A stretch of DNA of 64,000 nt from Takakia lepidozioides. Lineage: Eukaryota > Streptophyta > Takakiopsida > Takakiales > Takakiaceae. Every line of letters starts with the position of its first letter. The stretch's first letter is position 1. The DNA is taken from the NCBI GenBank assembly GCA_030704615.1, contig CM060733.1:24738001-24802000 (forward strand). Reading direction: 5' to 3'. Under the pieces are notes generated by a model that made no database searches, was not told where the DNA came from, and saw only the letters and a list, made by a program, of their open reading frames with translations. A program made the position numbers and the translations under genes. Shown here piece by piece: positions 12,064 to 22,577 of this stretch.

Positions 12064-15000
12064 TCAGTTTTGACTTTTTCTGATACTCACAGAAGTCAGG
12101 GGCTTAGTAGCCTCCTTCAATGGTTGTGGGGGCAGGTCCATAAGAGATTGAGCCGGCATGAAGTACAATTGGAGAGACATACAACATATCAATATCCCCA
12201 GAAACAACTGCAAAACCACCACATATGCCACAACCTTAGTCCAAAATATTCATTAGAATGCAGTCAGAAAAAAGAGAAATTTCCCTAGAGTATAGACTTC
12301 TGCATATTGTGAACAACACAGATGTAAACAGGGAATATTGCTATGTAGGCAACATCACATTCTGTGGGAGGGGGATAAGAAACAAAAGTTACAGTACCTG
12401 CAGTGTAGGTTTTAAGTTGAAAAGATGAATGGACAACACCATGGTTAGGAGCATGGCCATTGATGTTGCATACACCTGGCGACGAGAACATTATTGCAGG
12501 AAATAATAAGAAGGAATTTTATGACAGACGACAAGTCAATACAGCTTATATGGGAGGGAGGAAGAGAGAGAATTTCTTGGCCGTTGCAAGCAGTAGCCGG
12601 AAGAAAAATGATTTTGTACCTTTGGATAGAAAATGACCATTTTGATCCCGGAGATTCAAATCGCTTCTTACTTTCAAAATGGACTCTTTCCTTGGGATCC
12701 TTAGGATGGTGGCAAGATGTCCTCAAGAACACCAATCCAGTCAATTCTAAGGTAGAGGAGACCCCAAGTATGAAGAGACTCAAGGATGGTAGGAGACATC
12801 TTACAACACTCTTTTGTAGTCTAGGGCAACATTGTGATGTTGTTTATTACATTGAAAAGCTTTCTCTTTCCTAAACTTCTATGCCTTCTATCTAGTTCCA
12901 AGTGAAGGGTCTTAGTTTGGGTATGTAAGAGAGAGAGAGAGTGTGTACTCATAAGATATTGTTTGCTGTAGCCTTGTCGTCATAGGACCTTGCACCCAGT
13001 TTCGGCAGAACAAGAGGGAACATACACTAGCTTTGTGAGGGGCTCACTCTAGTAGTGGGACTTACCATGATATGAACAATTTGTTCTGGCTTTCCAGATT
13101 TGCTCTAGAAAACCCTTCACACAAGCATCAATCTGCTGTGTGTAAGCCGCCCAACAGTTAGACCCCAACAGGGTCAGGAATTCAGGCTGAACCTCATGAT
13201 TTTGAAAGTTGGTGGATGGAGGTGCCGGGACTATGCTCTTGAGTTCCTGAAGAGGGTCACTCTCTGATGAGTACCCCGAGAGAACGTACTCATAAGATAT
13301 TGTTTGCCATAGCCCCTTGTGGCCATAGACCCTGTGCCCAGTTTGGGCGGAACACTATGAAACAGACACTACTTTTGTGAGGGGCTTGCTCTGGTAGTGG
13401 GACTGGCCTTGGTATAAACAATTCGTTCGGGCTTTCCAGATATCCTCTAGAAAGCCCTTCACACAAGCATCAATATATGGAATACCCCGGGAGAATGTAC
13501 TCATAAGACTTTGTTTGCTGTAGAGAGAGAGAGATTGTACTCATAAGACGTTGTTTGCCGTAGCCTTGTGGCCATTGACCCCGCGCCCAGTTTGAGCGGG
13601 AACAAAAGGGACAGAACCTACCTCTGTCAGGGGCTGACGTTGGCAGTAAGACTTACCTCCATATAAAGAATTAATCCGGGTTTTCCAGATATCCTCTAGA
13701 AATCCCTTCACACAAGCATCAATCTGCTGTGTGTGATTTGCCCAAAAACTAGGCCTCAGGAGGGCCTGGGCTTTTGGCTCAGCCTCGAGACTTTCAAAGT
13801 TGGTAAACAGGGGTACAGGCACAATTCCCTTAATAGATTTGAAGAGAGCGTCTCTTTGGTGAGAGAACCCCGGACAGTGTATCAGAAAATGAATGCTGTC
13901 TTCAGATTGCCCACACAACGGGCAATTGCACTCTCCCTTTCCTCTCTGCTTCTGTTTGCTGTAGAGAGAGAGAGAGAGGGAGAGAGAGAAAGAATGACGA
14001 GGTTCGTGGAGACCAATGGACAAAGTTACTCGATTTTTGCACATGACAGTGACGGAGAGATGGGAGATTCAGTAGGTGGGTTAGAGAGAGGGTGGATAGA
14101 CCTTGACAATGTTGTCAGCGTACTTCATCACCCAAGACACAAGGAGACCGGTACAGCCTAGGTTTAACACCACCAGCCATGTCATTATATCATAGCCATC
14201 CAGCAAGCGATACCACCACACTCCCTTCTTAAAGCCCATTGTGATGTCATCTATGGTCAGCCGCCCCATATTAAGCAGCACTCCAAACCTGTGTGGTAGT
14301 GGCTGAGAATCAGTACAAATGTTTCATCCAATTACTCCAACATCTAACTGCAAGAAGATAGGAAGTTTATGGATCAATATACAATTGACCGCTCTGCCTT
14401 CAGGCACTAAGGCAAAACAGATGAGGCATCAAAAAACACAACATCAACATCAAATCATTAGAGAGAATATACTCATAGAAGCATGTCTGTCGGGCATCTC
14501 TTCTGCTTTTTGATGAAATACAGCCTCATTGGACCATTTTCCACACCCATTGGGATGTACCTCTTGGATAGGTTATTGAGTGGGGTGAGTAGGTGCAAGT
14601 TCAGACATGGCTGTTCCCTATAGTGTAGCCATTCAGTACAGCCAAAAATTCATCAGGAAGGGGGAGAAAGGGAACGACAGTTACGCATAAAGTTGCACAT
14701 TCTGCCAATAAAGAGAGTCGTTGTTTTTCTTCATGAGGAATTCCGTGTATACTCCTGCCATGGCAGACATGCATGCAGAGAGTATGCCAAGTAGGTACCC
14801 TTCTATTGGTGCTGCCAGCAGGCTTTCGCAAGCAGTCTCCCCACACCCCTTTACCTGCACGGCCAAACAAAAGCTTATCTCCGCCCCTGTCTCTCAGTCA
14901 AGCAGTGCCATCAAAAAGTGACACAGAGAGGTGTAAGAAGGCTGAACCTGACTGGTAGTAGTGCCAATGGTCAACAACACGATAGCCATCCATTGCAACT

Positions 15001-16603
15001 TGGAAAGCTTCCTCTTCAAGAATGCCCTGTGAGGCTCATAAAACAAACAGTGCATATTGAGAGCTGATTAGAAAAGTCAATGGAGCTCAGACGCAAACAT
15101 TCATTCCGATTTTGCAGCAAACATGAAACCGTGCAGACCATTTCAAAAGTATTCTCGGAGCTGCAAAAGTAATACGTGACCTCATGCTCTATACAATTGT
15201 CACCATCCAGGAGATAACTTGATGTCCACCAAGAGAATGTACTCATGAGACATTTACCGTAGCCTTGTGGCCAAGAGAGAGAGGAGACGAGAAAAGGGGG
15301 CATGGGGAGGGTCCTTTTGCAAAAGGTCCCTAGCATCTGAGCAGAGTAAACTCTATTAAGCTTGGTGGGTTCAGGCAATTCACCAGAAAAGAATGCCCGT
15401 TGTGACAATCTTAAGATTTCCCAGGATTTGGTATGTGGAAGTGTCAACATATGTGAGTGTAGCAAACTGCACATTGTTGTGGACAAGGTATATCATAGAG
15501 GGAATTGGGTAGAGGCGAATGCTCCTCCAGTCAGTCGTGATTCTCGCAGGTGGGGAAGTTTTGAATTCCCTCCACAGAAGGAATGTACACACAATGAGCT
15601 GCATAAACACGGTCAATGGCCGAGTCTATCATTGCAGCTGATGTCAGTTCGAAGCTTTTTAGAACAACATCAACATTAACTATACATAAGATTCACACAC
15701 AGAACCCATGAAGAACAACAACAGGCAGAGAAACAAAGATTAAAGGAAACAGGTAGAATGGTGGCAAAAACCTAATCCTAACACGAAACCTCCTTTCTCC
15801 CTCTAAACAAACCTGTATTTTTCCGATTCCACAGAGCCCTCCTTTGCTCCATAAACCGAAGTAATCAAGTACCCAAAGGCAATTGAGTCTGTGACAACAA
15901 CACCAGTATACTTACAACAGAAGATAGCGAGGTAGTGAGTAGGTGCAGGTTTCCTACCTTCAAACATTCACCAAGAAGTGGAACAGTGGCATAATCATAT
16001 CTATATCCTCCACCAGTTTGTGATAATGTTGTCAATATACCCTGCAGCAGGTATAAGCTCAGTGCCACAGACAAAGAAACAGTCGAACAGATAGATAGGA
16101 CCATATAAAGTTCCTGCACTTATAGTCAGCCTCGATGATCCAAGGTTAAATCACCTGAAGCAGCTATCTGAAGATAAGTCATTCACAAAAAGAATTCATA
16201 CTATCAATGCACTCCTAGTCTCCGCGGCTGAACAATTCAGTTGACGAGGCCAGGCAATAGTGTCTTCATGAGAGCATGGAACAACGCAATCCAGGTCCAA
16301 CTAGCTTCATTCTCGTTTGGTTGTTGGATCACATTCAGTAGTTAGAACAATTCGCAAAATCTTACCACCTCACCCACTCTATTACTCTCACTCCTTTCTC
16401 GCCCATGACATAACGAATGTATCCTGTAGATCGGCCAAATTTTACTAAAAGTAGCTGTTTTGAACATATGTTCAAACAGATCGGATCGCCTTATTACAAG
16501 TGATGCGAAAGTCTCATAGCTCTGTCTCTCTCTTTCTCTCTGGTACAATTACCTGGGAGCTCGTGAAGACGGTGAGGACTGCAGCAACAAAAAAGGCACG
16601 CAT
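12064..16603 (-). CDS. CMP-sialic-acid-transporter-like nucleotide-sugar transporter
   Basis: Eight exons join in phase: 16553-16603, 15958-16041, 15384-15598, 14948-15026, 14685-14854, 14102-14288, 12398-12475 and 12064-12207. They give 335 residues, close to the roughly 340 of plant homologues. The protein starts MRAFFVAAVLTVFTSSQ and continues GILTTLSQTGGGYRYDYATV, LVHNNVQFATLTYVDTSTYQ and ILGNLKIVTTGILF. It then has GYLLGILSACMSAMAGVYTE, LMKKNNDSLYWQNVQLY, GLLVSWVMKYADNIVK and SMAMLLTM. These are signatures of the Nuc_sug_transp family, multi-spanning Golgi antiporters exchanging nucleotide sugars for nucleoside monophosphates. The true substrate in plants is uncertain. The last exon reads to TGA, but an internal GTGAGT leaves an alternative C-terminus possible. 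Intron 6 donor (AAG|GTCTAT) is weak. Introns 3 and 6 contain truncated LINE copies. The promoter and exon 1 are duplicated at 21.4-22.1 kb. Confidence 0.93.
12946..13277 (-). mobile_element. 5'-truncated LINE copy a (microsatellite-associated family)
   Basis: The element's 3' end abuts a (GA)n run at 12929-12941 and begins, on the plus strand, with TACTCATAAGA. The body matches the 3' part of the longer copy at 54.2-55.9 kb, including the complement of the C-terminal coding segment (for example CCCTTCACACAAGCATCAAT). It stops at ACCCCG, directly before the next copy. It lies in intron 6 of the transporter gene. Confidence 0.75.
13287..13495 (-). mobile_element. 5'-truncated LINE copy b
   Basis: A second copy begins GAGAGAACGTACTCATAAGA and continues with the same 3' sequence as copy a, but more diverged and shorter. 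It ends near ATGGAATACCCCGGG. The order a-b-c-d, all in the same orientation, suggests repeated insertion at the same kind of site rather than a tandem duplication, because each copy is truncated at a different point. Confidence 0.65.
13498..13521 (-). mobile_element. Very short LINE 3' stub (copy c)
   Basis: Only about 25 bp of the family's 3' terminus (CTCATAAGACTTTGTTTGCT) is present, flanked on the right by (GA)n. It matches the ends of copies a, b, d and f. It would be an extreme 5' truncation, expected for abortive target-primed reverse transcription. Confidence 0.5.
13536..13962 (-). mobile_element. 5'-truncated LINE copy d with zinc-finger C-terminus
   Basis: A minus-strand frame (13541-13960) encodes the C-terminal part of the LINE protein: a CPLCGQSEDSIHFLIHC zinc-binding motif, then FWANHTQQIDACVKGFLEDI. 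It is nearly identical to the C-terminus of the copy at 54.2 kb. The copy is bounded by (GA)n on both sides: 13522-13534 and a longer GA tract from 13963. The 5' truncation point falls exactly at the GA tract. Confidence 0.8.
13963..13992 (+). repeat. (GA)n tract flanking LINE copy d
   Basis: An imperfect AGAGAG run with a GGG interruption immediately follows the 5' end of LINE copy d. A shorter GA run lies on the other side of that copy. Together they mark the interrupted microsatellite target. Confidence 0.8.
15239..15273 (-). mobile_element. LINE 3' stub (copy e) in transporter intron 3
   Basis: The segment TGTACTCATGAGACATTTAC, followed by CGTAGCCTTGTGGCC, matches the 3' terminus of the microsatellite-associated LINE family. 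It is followed at once by AAGAGAGAGAG. This is one more 5'-truncated insertion next to GA repeats. Confidence 0.55.
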
Positions 16604-16850
16604 CCGCAGAGGGTGAATGGTGGGTTTGCTGTTGGCCTCCTTATCCGACTTGGTATCATCCAAGAGAACCTCATTCTCTTCCCACTGTCTGTCTCTCTGA
16701 TTCTCAGCGATAAGGCCAACACCCACACCCCTCATGTCTCTTCCTCTCCCTCACCCCCACTGGCTACGCACACGATGATCTGGCCATTGCGATCGAACCA
16801 CGCATCGATCGACCTTCGCGTCAAGGAGTATGCGCATACCCAGCAACAAG
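16148..16850. repeat. Duplicated segment X (copy 1): transporter exon 1 and promoter
   Basis: This interval and 21412-22105 are close copies sharing, for example, AAGAATTCATACTATCAATG. It contains transporter exon 1 (16553-16603) and several hundred bases on either side, so the distal copy carries a detached first exon. Only small indels and substitutions separate the two. Confidence 0.85.
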
Positions 16851-16879
16851 ACTGATCGGGATGAATGTAAGTCTTAGTT

Positions 16880-17212
16880 TTGCAACTGGGTGATGCCCCA
16901 CAGCCAGATCTGCACTTTTCTTCCTCTTTCTTCATACTCCTGTGCTTCTCGCTCGTCTTCTCCTTCACCGTGTCATGCATGTACACTTGCGCCATGCCTT
17001 TGATGCCATACGGGTACCACCCCGAAGAAAACTCCCACTACTTCGATGCACATTGCGCAAGAATCTTGCAACATTTCAAAACAATCGGGATTGAATTCAT
17101 TTGGTACTACATTTCTGGTGTAGCGAGTGTCTCAGTGGTCTCTTGTTGTTGGATCAACCAAGGCAGGTCTCTTGTGAGGAGTCCAGACACAGCAACTACA
17201 GAATGCGATTGA
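16880..17212 (+). pseudogene. Unrecognised plus-strand membrane-type ORF, frameshifted
   Basis: The 110-codon frame has a hydrophobic segment (SSSFFILLCFSLVFSFTVSC), then PYGYHPEENSHYFDAHCAR and WYYISGVASVSVVSCCWINQ. The frame is lost after QGRSLV, where this copy lacks 5 bp present in the paralogue at about 51870. That paralogue stays open to a stop at 52054, but is itself broken earlier. The two copies together suggest an ancestral protein-coding gene between the transporter and methyltransferase genes. I do not recognise the family. It could also be chance open frame, since homology comes only from a recent segmental duplication. Confidence 0.35.
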
Positions 17213-17589
17213 TTTAACAGCAGGTTCACATGGAAATCTTTCTTTAAGGGGTGCCATGATGGCTTATCAGAGATATTCTGGGACTTTGATCACAGCAATA
17301 GCCATGGTGATTGTGTGAGAAATTTTGCAAGTGATTTTGCACTATTTCTGGTAGTGTACCCAAGAAGCAATCAACAAACTAGGACTCTGCCAGATTCTGA
17401 GAAAGGTGGCACTATACAACTTTTCCTTATCAAGCTAGAACTAGTGTGGCACTCATTACAAGCAATGGGTAGAATCTGATGTTGAACCATTACAATCATG
17501 TATCTCATCAACTTAGTCTGTAAAATCTCTCGAGTCAATGGCCTGCCACTACCATGTTGAACATGTACAACCATGCTATCATGCAGATG

Positions 17590-20335
17590 CTACCACTCCT
17601 CAAAGCCCTCTTCGTCTCCCGCATCCTCTGCCTGTTCTATTTGTTGCCTTGCAAACTCCACCTGTGGAAACAATCCAGTCTCTTCACATTCTCTAAACTT
17701 GCCATACCAATGCAGGTGTCTCATTTTACTTGGAACACAATCTTGGAAAGACGAGAAGATGGCCACATGAGAACACTTAGTGCCTTTCATATTGATCTGG
17801 AACAACATCCCAAGATTTCCGTAGGACAGGACAGTCCAACCTGGACTTGGTAGAAATGCCATCCTGCTTCTAAAGAATAGCATTCTACCAAAGACTTATC
17901 CCTTTCCTTTCTCTCACAGCCAACATTACTACATTCATGAGAACCAGAGTCGCGCATTAGACACAAAACAAGGGAGAAGAGAGACAGCTGACGAATAGCA
18001 AGAAAAGAGCATTTAAGTAGGGTGCTTCTAGAGCTTACCTGTCCATCTGAGAGCCGCAGCTGCTTTGCTACAAATACAAGAGTTGGGCATTTTTCTCTCC
18101 AACCCCATGCCTCCACGTGTGTCTCCTCCAGCCCTACCCGGGCCGCAATCTCCTCAAGGGATATCACACTGACATCAAAACCATTGCCTCCGAAAACTCT
18201 CATCAAAAGGTTGCTTGGTACCTCCTGAGCAGAGTGAGAAGGATAAATGTTATTGGATAGTCCCCAGCCACAGCAGATCAGTGCTAATCAGAACAGAATG
18301 ACTTGGAGCATTGACTGGCAGTAGAAATGCGAGTCCTTTGCAGTGCCAGGTCTAGCAAGTGGCTGTCAAGGATTTGAAAAATGCACGCACTAAGAACACT
18401 TAAAGAGAGTCAACTTATAGACATATATAGACCTTGACCTAATATGTAAAAGCCTTGGAGACCACAGATTTACCGTGGAGGTGTCACCTAGTGCAGAGAG
18501 AGGAAGCTCTCCGACAAACACACAGCCCTTCATAGCCATACTGCTTGCATGTCCCAGAATAACTTGAAGACCCTCAGCTGTCAACCCATGCAGCCCCTGC
18601 ATCATATCATACAGCCCTTGTTGATCTTATAATTGCCAAATGCTGTATCTCTATTTGAGCACTAGCAAATTATCCAAGATGTCAAGTGCCCCTCATTTGA
18701 TTCCTTCAGACACTGATGTGGTGAGGTGTGAGATATTTTGTCTGCAAGAATTCATGGTACCCTTCATGGATTCTGCTTCACTTGATTCAGCATTTCATTG
18801 TCACAACTTCATAGGAAGATTGCCAATGCCATCCTATATCTTGTATGTCGAAACCACCATGACAGCTGTATTCACTATTCCTTATCAGGGAATACTCCAC
18901 ACGGTGTAGGCAAGCCAACTCCATTTAGGTCTTAGAGAGTGTGTCAACTTCCAACAACTACAGTTCCTTGTACATCTGTCAACAAGACAGTTTAGTTGGA
19001 AATTGAAGTAGAAGTCAACCTGCATTGCCCACACACTGGGACGGTCCCCTCTGAAGCCCAGTCTTGTGAGCATATCTCCCCACCCTTCATCTCTCCAGTC
19101 TTCACCATTGGCCAGCTCCGCAGTTACATGCTGCAACAAGCACATTTTTGGCACTTTTGCTCCAACACCTGCCATGGCCACCGTCCCCAGCTACATTGAA
19201 TGAGCCATTGATCACTGTAAGATTGTACATCCTTAGTTCTTAGTAGAATTTTAGAAGACAATTGGCAAAAAACCCCGCCACTTTTACAGGGCGCCTGTAT
19301 GAGCAGGTCAGAGGAGCAGAGGTACGTACCCTTTAATGTCTCAGAAGCTATTTGAAATATGGGGCCTGGCGAGATATCAAATATGAGAGACGCAGCTGGC
19401 CAGGGTAAGCGAAATGGTCTCGTGTCCATCCCATCTGTCAACAAGACAATCTGTAGGGTGTCAACGGACTCCAGTGTACCTGATGAAACTCGAGATCAGA
19501 CGTAGAAAAAGGCCCAGGGGAGAGAGAAAGAACCATAGAACTTTATAACGTCCCCATATCTAGCACAAAATCATCTAGCATTCCAGTATTGAAACAATAT
19601 CATAGACAGGGTACCTGTAGCACTTGACTACCGCTATCCTTCACTATCTCGACCAGCTTATCATCGATGAACCTCGTAGCAACCTCATAAGAGCCTGCCC
19701 TTACTTTAGCTCCCCCACAAGAATGTGTGCTGTCGGCTGCAAGATTCAGAGCCGCCAAACAAGCTGCATATGGATCATGAAAGAGAGGCTCTGCAATTAC
19801 AATTCCATAAACTATTAGCCACGGGAACAGAAGTACACATTGACTGTTCCCACATGGGTGTGATGGTGACGTATCCGTGGGAATATAGTCAGCCAGCATT
19901 GCAACTCGAGCTTTTCTTGAGATGTACGTGCCAGTTTGTGGGTGCAGAGAGAGAGAGAGAGAGAGAGTGTGTGTGTGTGTGTGTGTATGTGTATGAGTTG
20001 AGGCTTGAATGGAGACGAGTCAATCCTACAAGTGCCAACAGATTCCTCCATAGTCACCCACATGTCTAATGACACACGAAGCATGCTGCAACTTGCAACA
20101 AGCTCTTTAAAAGACGAAGACAAAAACATCCCACACCTGCTCGAAGGCTCTCTCTTGCACGCAAGCCCGCTGCATATACAGCCGCCTCAAGACAGCACCT
20201 TGCCTCCATATCCTCTGAAGCCGCACCTCGGGGCCTAACTAACATCCAATGGAGGTAACTAGTCTCTCGCCACGGCCGTCCGGATGGCAGAGGGCTCAAT
20301 GGAGGGGGACGGAAGGGCAAGGCCATGGTGAGCAT
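17590..20335 (-). CDS. Leucine-carboxyl-methyltransferase-family SAM methyltransferase
   Basis: Seven exons join in phase: 20137-20335, 19615-19790, 19330-19450, 19020-19168, 18474-18596, 18039-18224 and 17590-17661. They encode 341 residues. Family signatures are AGLRARESLRA joined to EPLFHDPYAACLAA, then YEVATRFIDDKLVEIV. The SAM-binding motif I region reads LTDGMDTRPFRLPWP, followed by GFRGDRPSVWAMQ, LAMKGC-type MAMKGCVFVGELP and VFVAKQLRLSDGQ. The acidic C-terminus is EDAGDEEGFEEW. Members of PF04072 methylate a carboxyl group (LCMT1 acts on PP2A) or unknown substrates. This looks like the plant putative SAM-methyltransferase subgroup, so the substrate is unknown. The N-terminus is Arg/Pro-rich and could be a plastid transit peptide (inference). 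Start may be the ATG at 20335 or the in-frame one at 20326. A broken paralogue lies at 52.3-56.1 kb. Confidence 0.9.
19946..19987 (+). repeat. (GA)n(GT)n microsatellite in methyltransferase intron 1
   Basis: A run of AG dinucleotides passes directly into GT dinucleotides in the intron between exons 1 and 2. In the paralogous locus the same compound microsatellite is split by a LINE (54.2-55.9 kb), so this is the empty-site equivalent. Confidence 0.9.
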
Positions 20336-20420
20336 TGTTGGCCTGCAAAGAGAGACACCAAAGTTCTGTGCGGAATTTCATGAAGCACACAACTGACGCC
20401 TCTCTCCCTCGTCGTTGGAC

Positions 20421-20712
20421 CGGTATACTGTATTGATTTCAATATACCCTTAGGGTATAAGTAAATTATTTTTGTCAAATCATTTACCCTCCGGGTATGG
20501 ATAAATTGAAATGTCAAAATTTTATTTACCCTCCACGTATGGGTAAACTAACTTTTCAGATTCTATATAACCCTGGGTAAGAATATATATGCCAAAATAT
20601 ATAACCCCGGGTAAGGGTATATTGCCAAAATATACCCTGAGGGTATGGATAGTTTCCGGGTATGGATAATTATTTAAATCAATATATAATTTAATGGTTT
20701 TTAAAATTGGTC
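20421..20712. repeat. Palindrome-rich TACCC/GGGTA element, copy A
   Basis: About 290 bp hold at least six imperfect palindromes built on ACCC...GGGT, such as ATACCCTTAGGGTAT, ATTTACCCTCCGGGTATGG and ATAACCCCGGGTAAGGG. They are spaced about 30-50 bp apart in AT-rich sequence. A second copy lies at 60020-60236. No coding frame is present. The element is dispersed and probably non-autonomous. Confidence 0.75.
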
Positions 20713-20815
20713 TTTGAAGTGAGAAAAGATGTCACAGTATTTCTTCCTTAAAGCCAAACAACGTCGTGCTGCTACTACCATTAAGTTGCTTCTCTGAAAA
20801 ATAAGCAGGGGCTGC

Positions 20816-21411
20816 CGGTTTCAAATCCAAAACAAATGGCTTCATTGGCAGCTTCTCACTTTGCTTCTTTGTTCTCTGATCGACCTGTTTCCCCTGCTCA
20901 TCTAGCAGCTCGTGCTGAAGTGCTTTCTACCTTTAAAAAAGTTGTCACTGCGGCTGAACTAGAAAAGTTATCTTCCCTCTTTCCCACCATAGAGCTTTCA
21001 TATGCCCTCGCCAAGCTGGCCTCTTTCAAGTCTCCCGGGCTTGATGGGCTTCTTGTGGAGCTTTTTAAAGCTTCTGGATGGTGTGTGGAGATAATTTCAT
21101 CTCCTTCGCTGAAGACATTTTGCTTACAGGGATAATGCCCTCTCAGATCGCTCAAGGAGTAATTACACTCATCCAGAAGAAGAGGGACCGCAATTCTATC
21201 TCCAACTATAGGCCGATCACATTGTTGAACGTAGTCTACAAAATAATTGCTAATGCTCTAGTCATCAGACTGCAGCCGCTTCTCTACAAGTTGATAAGGC
21301 CTGAGCAGACAGGTTTGCTCAAAGACCGTATGATATTGGATAATATCCTTCTTGCGCATGAAGCTCTACACACTGCACACGAATCCAATCAGCCTCTTGC
21401 TCTTCTGAAAT
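20816..21411 (+). mobile_element. L1-type LINE reverse transcriptase fragment
   Basis: Two overlapping frames encode the segment before and at the start of an L1-clade reverse transcriptase. Motifs are FKSPGLDGLLVELFKASG, GIMPSQIAQGVITLIQKK and NYRPITLLNVVYKIIANAL, then RPEQTGLLKDR. A frameshift lies near 21080-21110. The fragment lacks catalytic motifs and stops abruptly at 21411, where it is fused to the duplicated transporter segment. It is therefore truncated at both ends. Confidence 0.8.
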
Positions 21412-22577
21412 CACCTGAAGCAGCTACCTGAAGATAAGTCATTCACAAAAAGAATTCATACTATCAATGCACTCCTAGTCTCCGCGCCTGAACAATTCAG
21501 TTGACTAGGCCAGGCAATAGTGTCTTCATGAGAGCATGGAACAACGCAATCCAGGTCCAACTAGCTTCATTCTCGTTTGATTGTTGGATCACATTCAGTA
21601 GTTAGAACAATTCGCAAAATCTTACCACCTCACCCACTCGATTACTCTCACTCCTTTCTCGCCAATATATAACGTCGAGTGTATCCTATAGATGGGCCAA
21701 ATTCGGAGAAGTATTAAAAGTAGTTGTTTTGAACTTATGTTCAAACAGGTCGGATCGCCCCCTATTACAAGCGATGCGAAAGTCTCATAGCTCTGTCTCT
21801 CTCTTTCTCTCTGATATAATTACATGGGAGCTTGTGAAGACGGTGAGGACTGCAGCAACAAAGAAGGCACGCATCCGCAGAGGGTGAATGGTGGGTTTGT
21901 TGTTGGCCTCCTTATCCGACTGGGTATTATCCAAGAGAACCTCATTCTCCTCCCACTGTCTGTCTCTCTGATTCTCAGCGCTAAGTTAAGGCCAACATCC
22001 ACACCTCTCATGTCTCTTCCTCTCCCTCACCCCCACACTGGCAGCTACGCACCCAGAGATCTTGGCATTGCGAACGAACCACGCATCGATTGACCTCCCC
22101 GTCAAAGAGTATGTTACGCATGTGAAGCCTGCAAAGTGAGCGTGAAGTATAAGCTCATTTCCTCTCAAGAACTGACTTTCACAACAAAGGGACAAGCAAG
22201 GAGAGACGAGCGATGCGCGAGAGGAGGGTCAACACAGGGATCTGACAGTACAAAGAGCTCTCATCCACTGCCTGTTCACAAACTTCACATGTACAGCAAC
22301 ACCCGAGTACACCGTCCCTGACCTCGCCGTCTTTATACAAAAAGCCCTACCTTCTGTTGCATGCCGTGTGGCGAGGCGTGACAGGCCAAGCCCGCAACGT
22401 CTTTTCACAGCCCTAGATTCAATGAAGGGCCAGGATGCGGCCACCATCTTAAACTAACCCTAGCTGAACTATCATTGTAACGGTTTAATGGCACTTTAAG
22501 CCGAAAAAATTATACGATGAATGAGTATCGCCGCTTTGGATGAATAATGACAATTAATGATGAGGAGAGTTTACGCC
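21412..22577. repeat. Duplicated segments X+Y with detached transporter exon 1
   Basis: The first 690 bp copy 16148-16850 and carry an open duplicate of transporter exon 1 (minus strand, MRAFFVAAVLTVFTSS near 21835-21885) without later exons. The last part (about 22125-22577) matches 50935-51394. The segment ends at the start of the chromodomain LINE. No functional gene is expected. The mosaic indicates at least two duplication events. Confidence 0.8.

Noticed and set aside
13733-14161. Plus-strand frame of 142 codons
   Set aside because: It is the antisense of LINE copy d joined to a GA microsatellite and to transporter exon 6 antisense.
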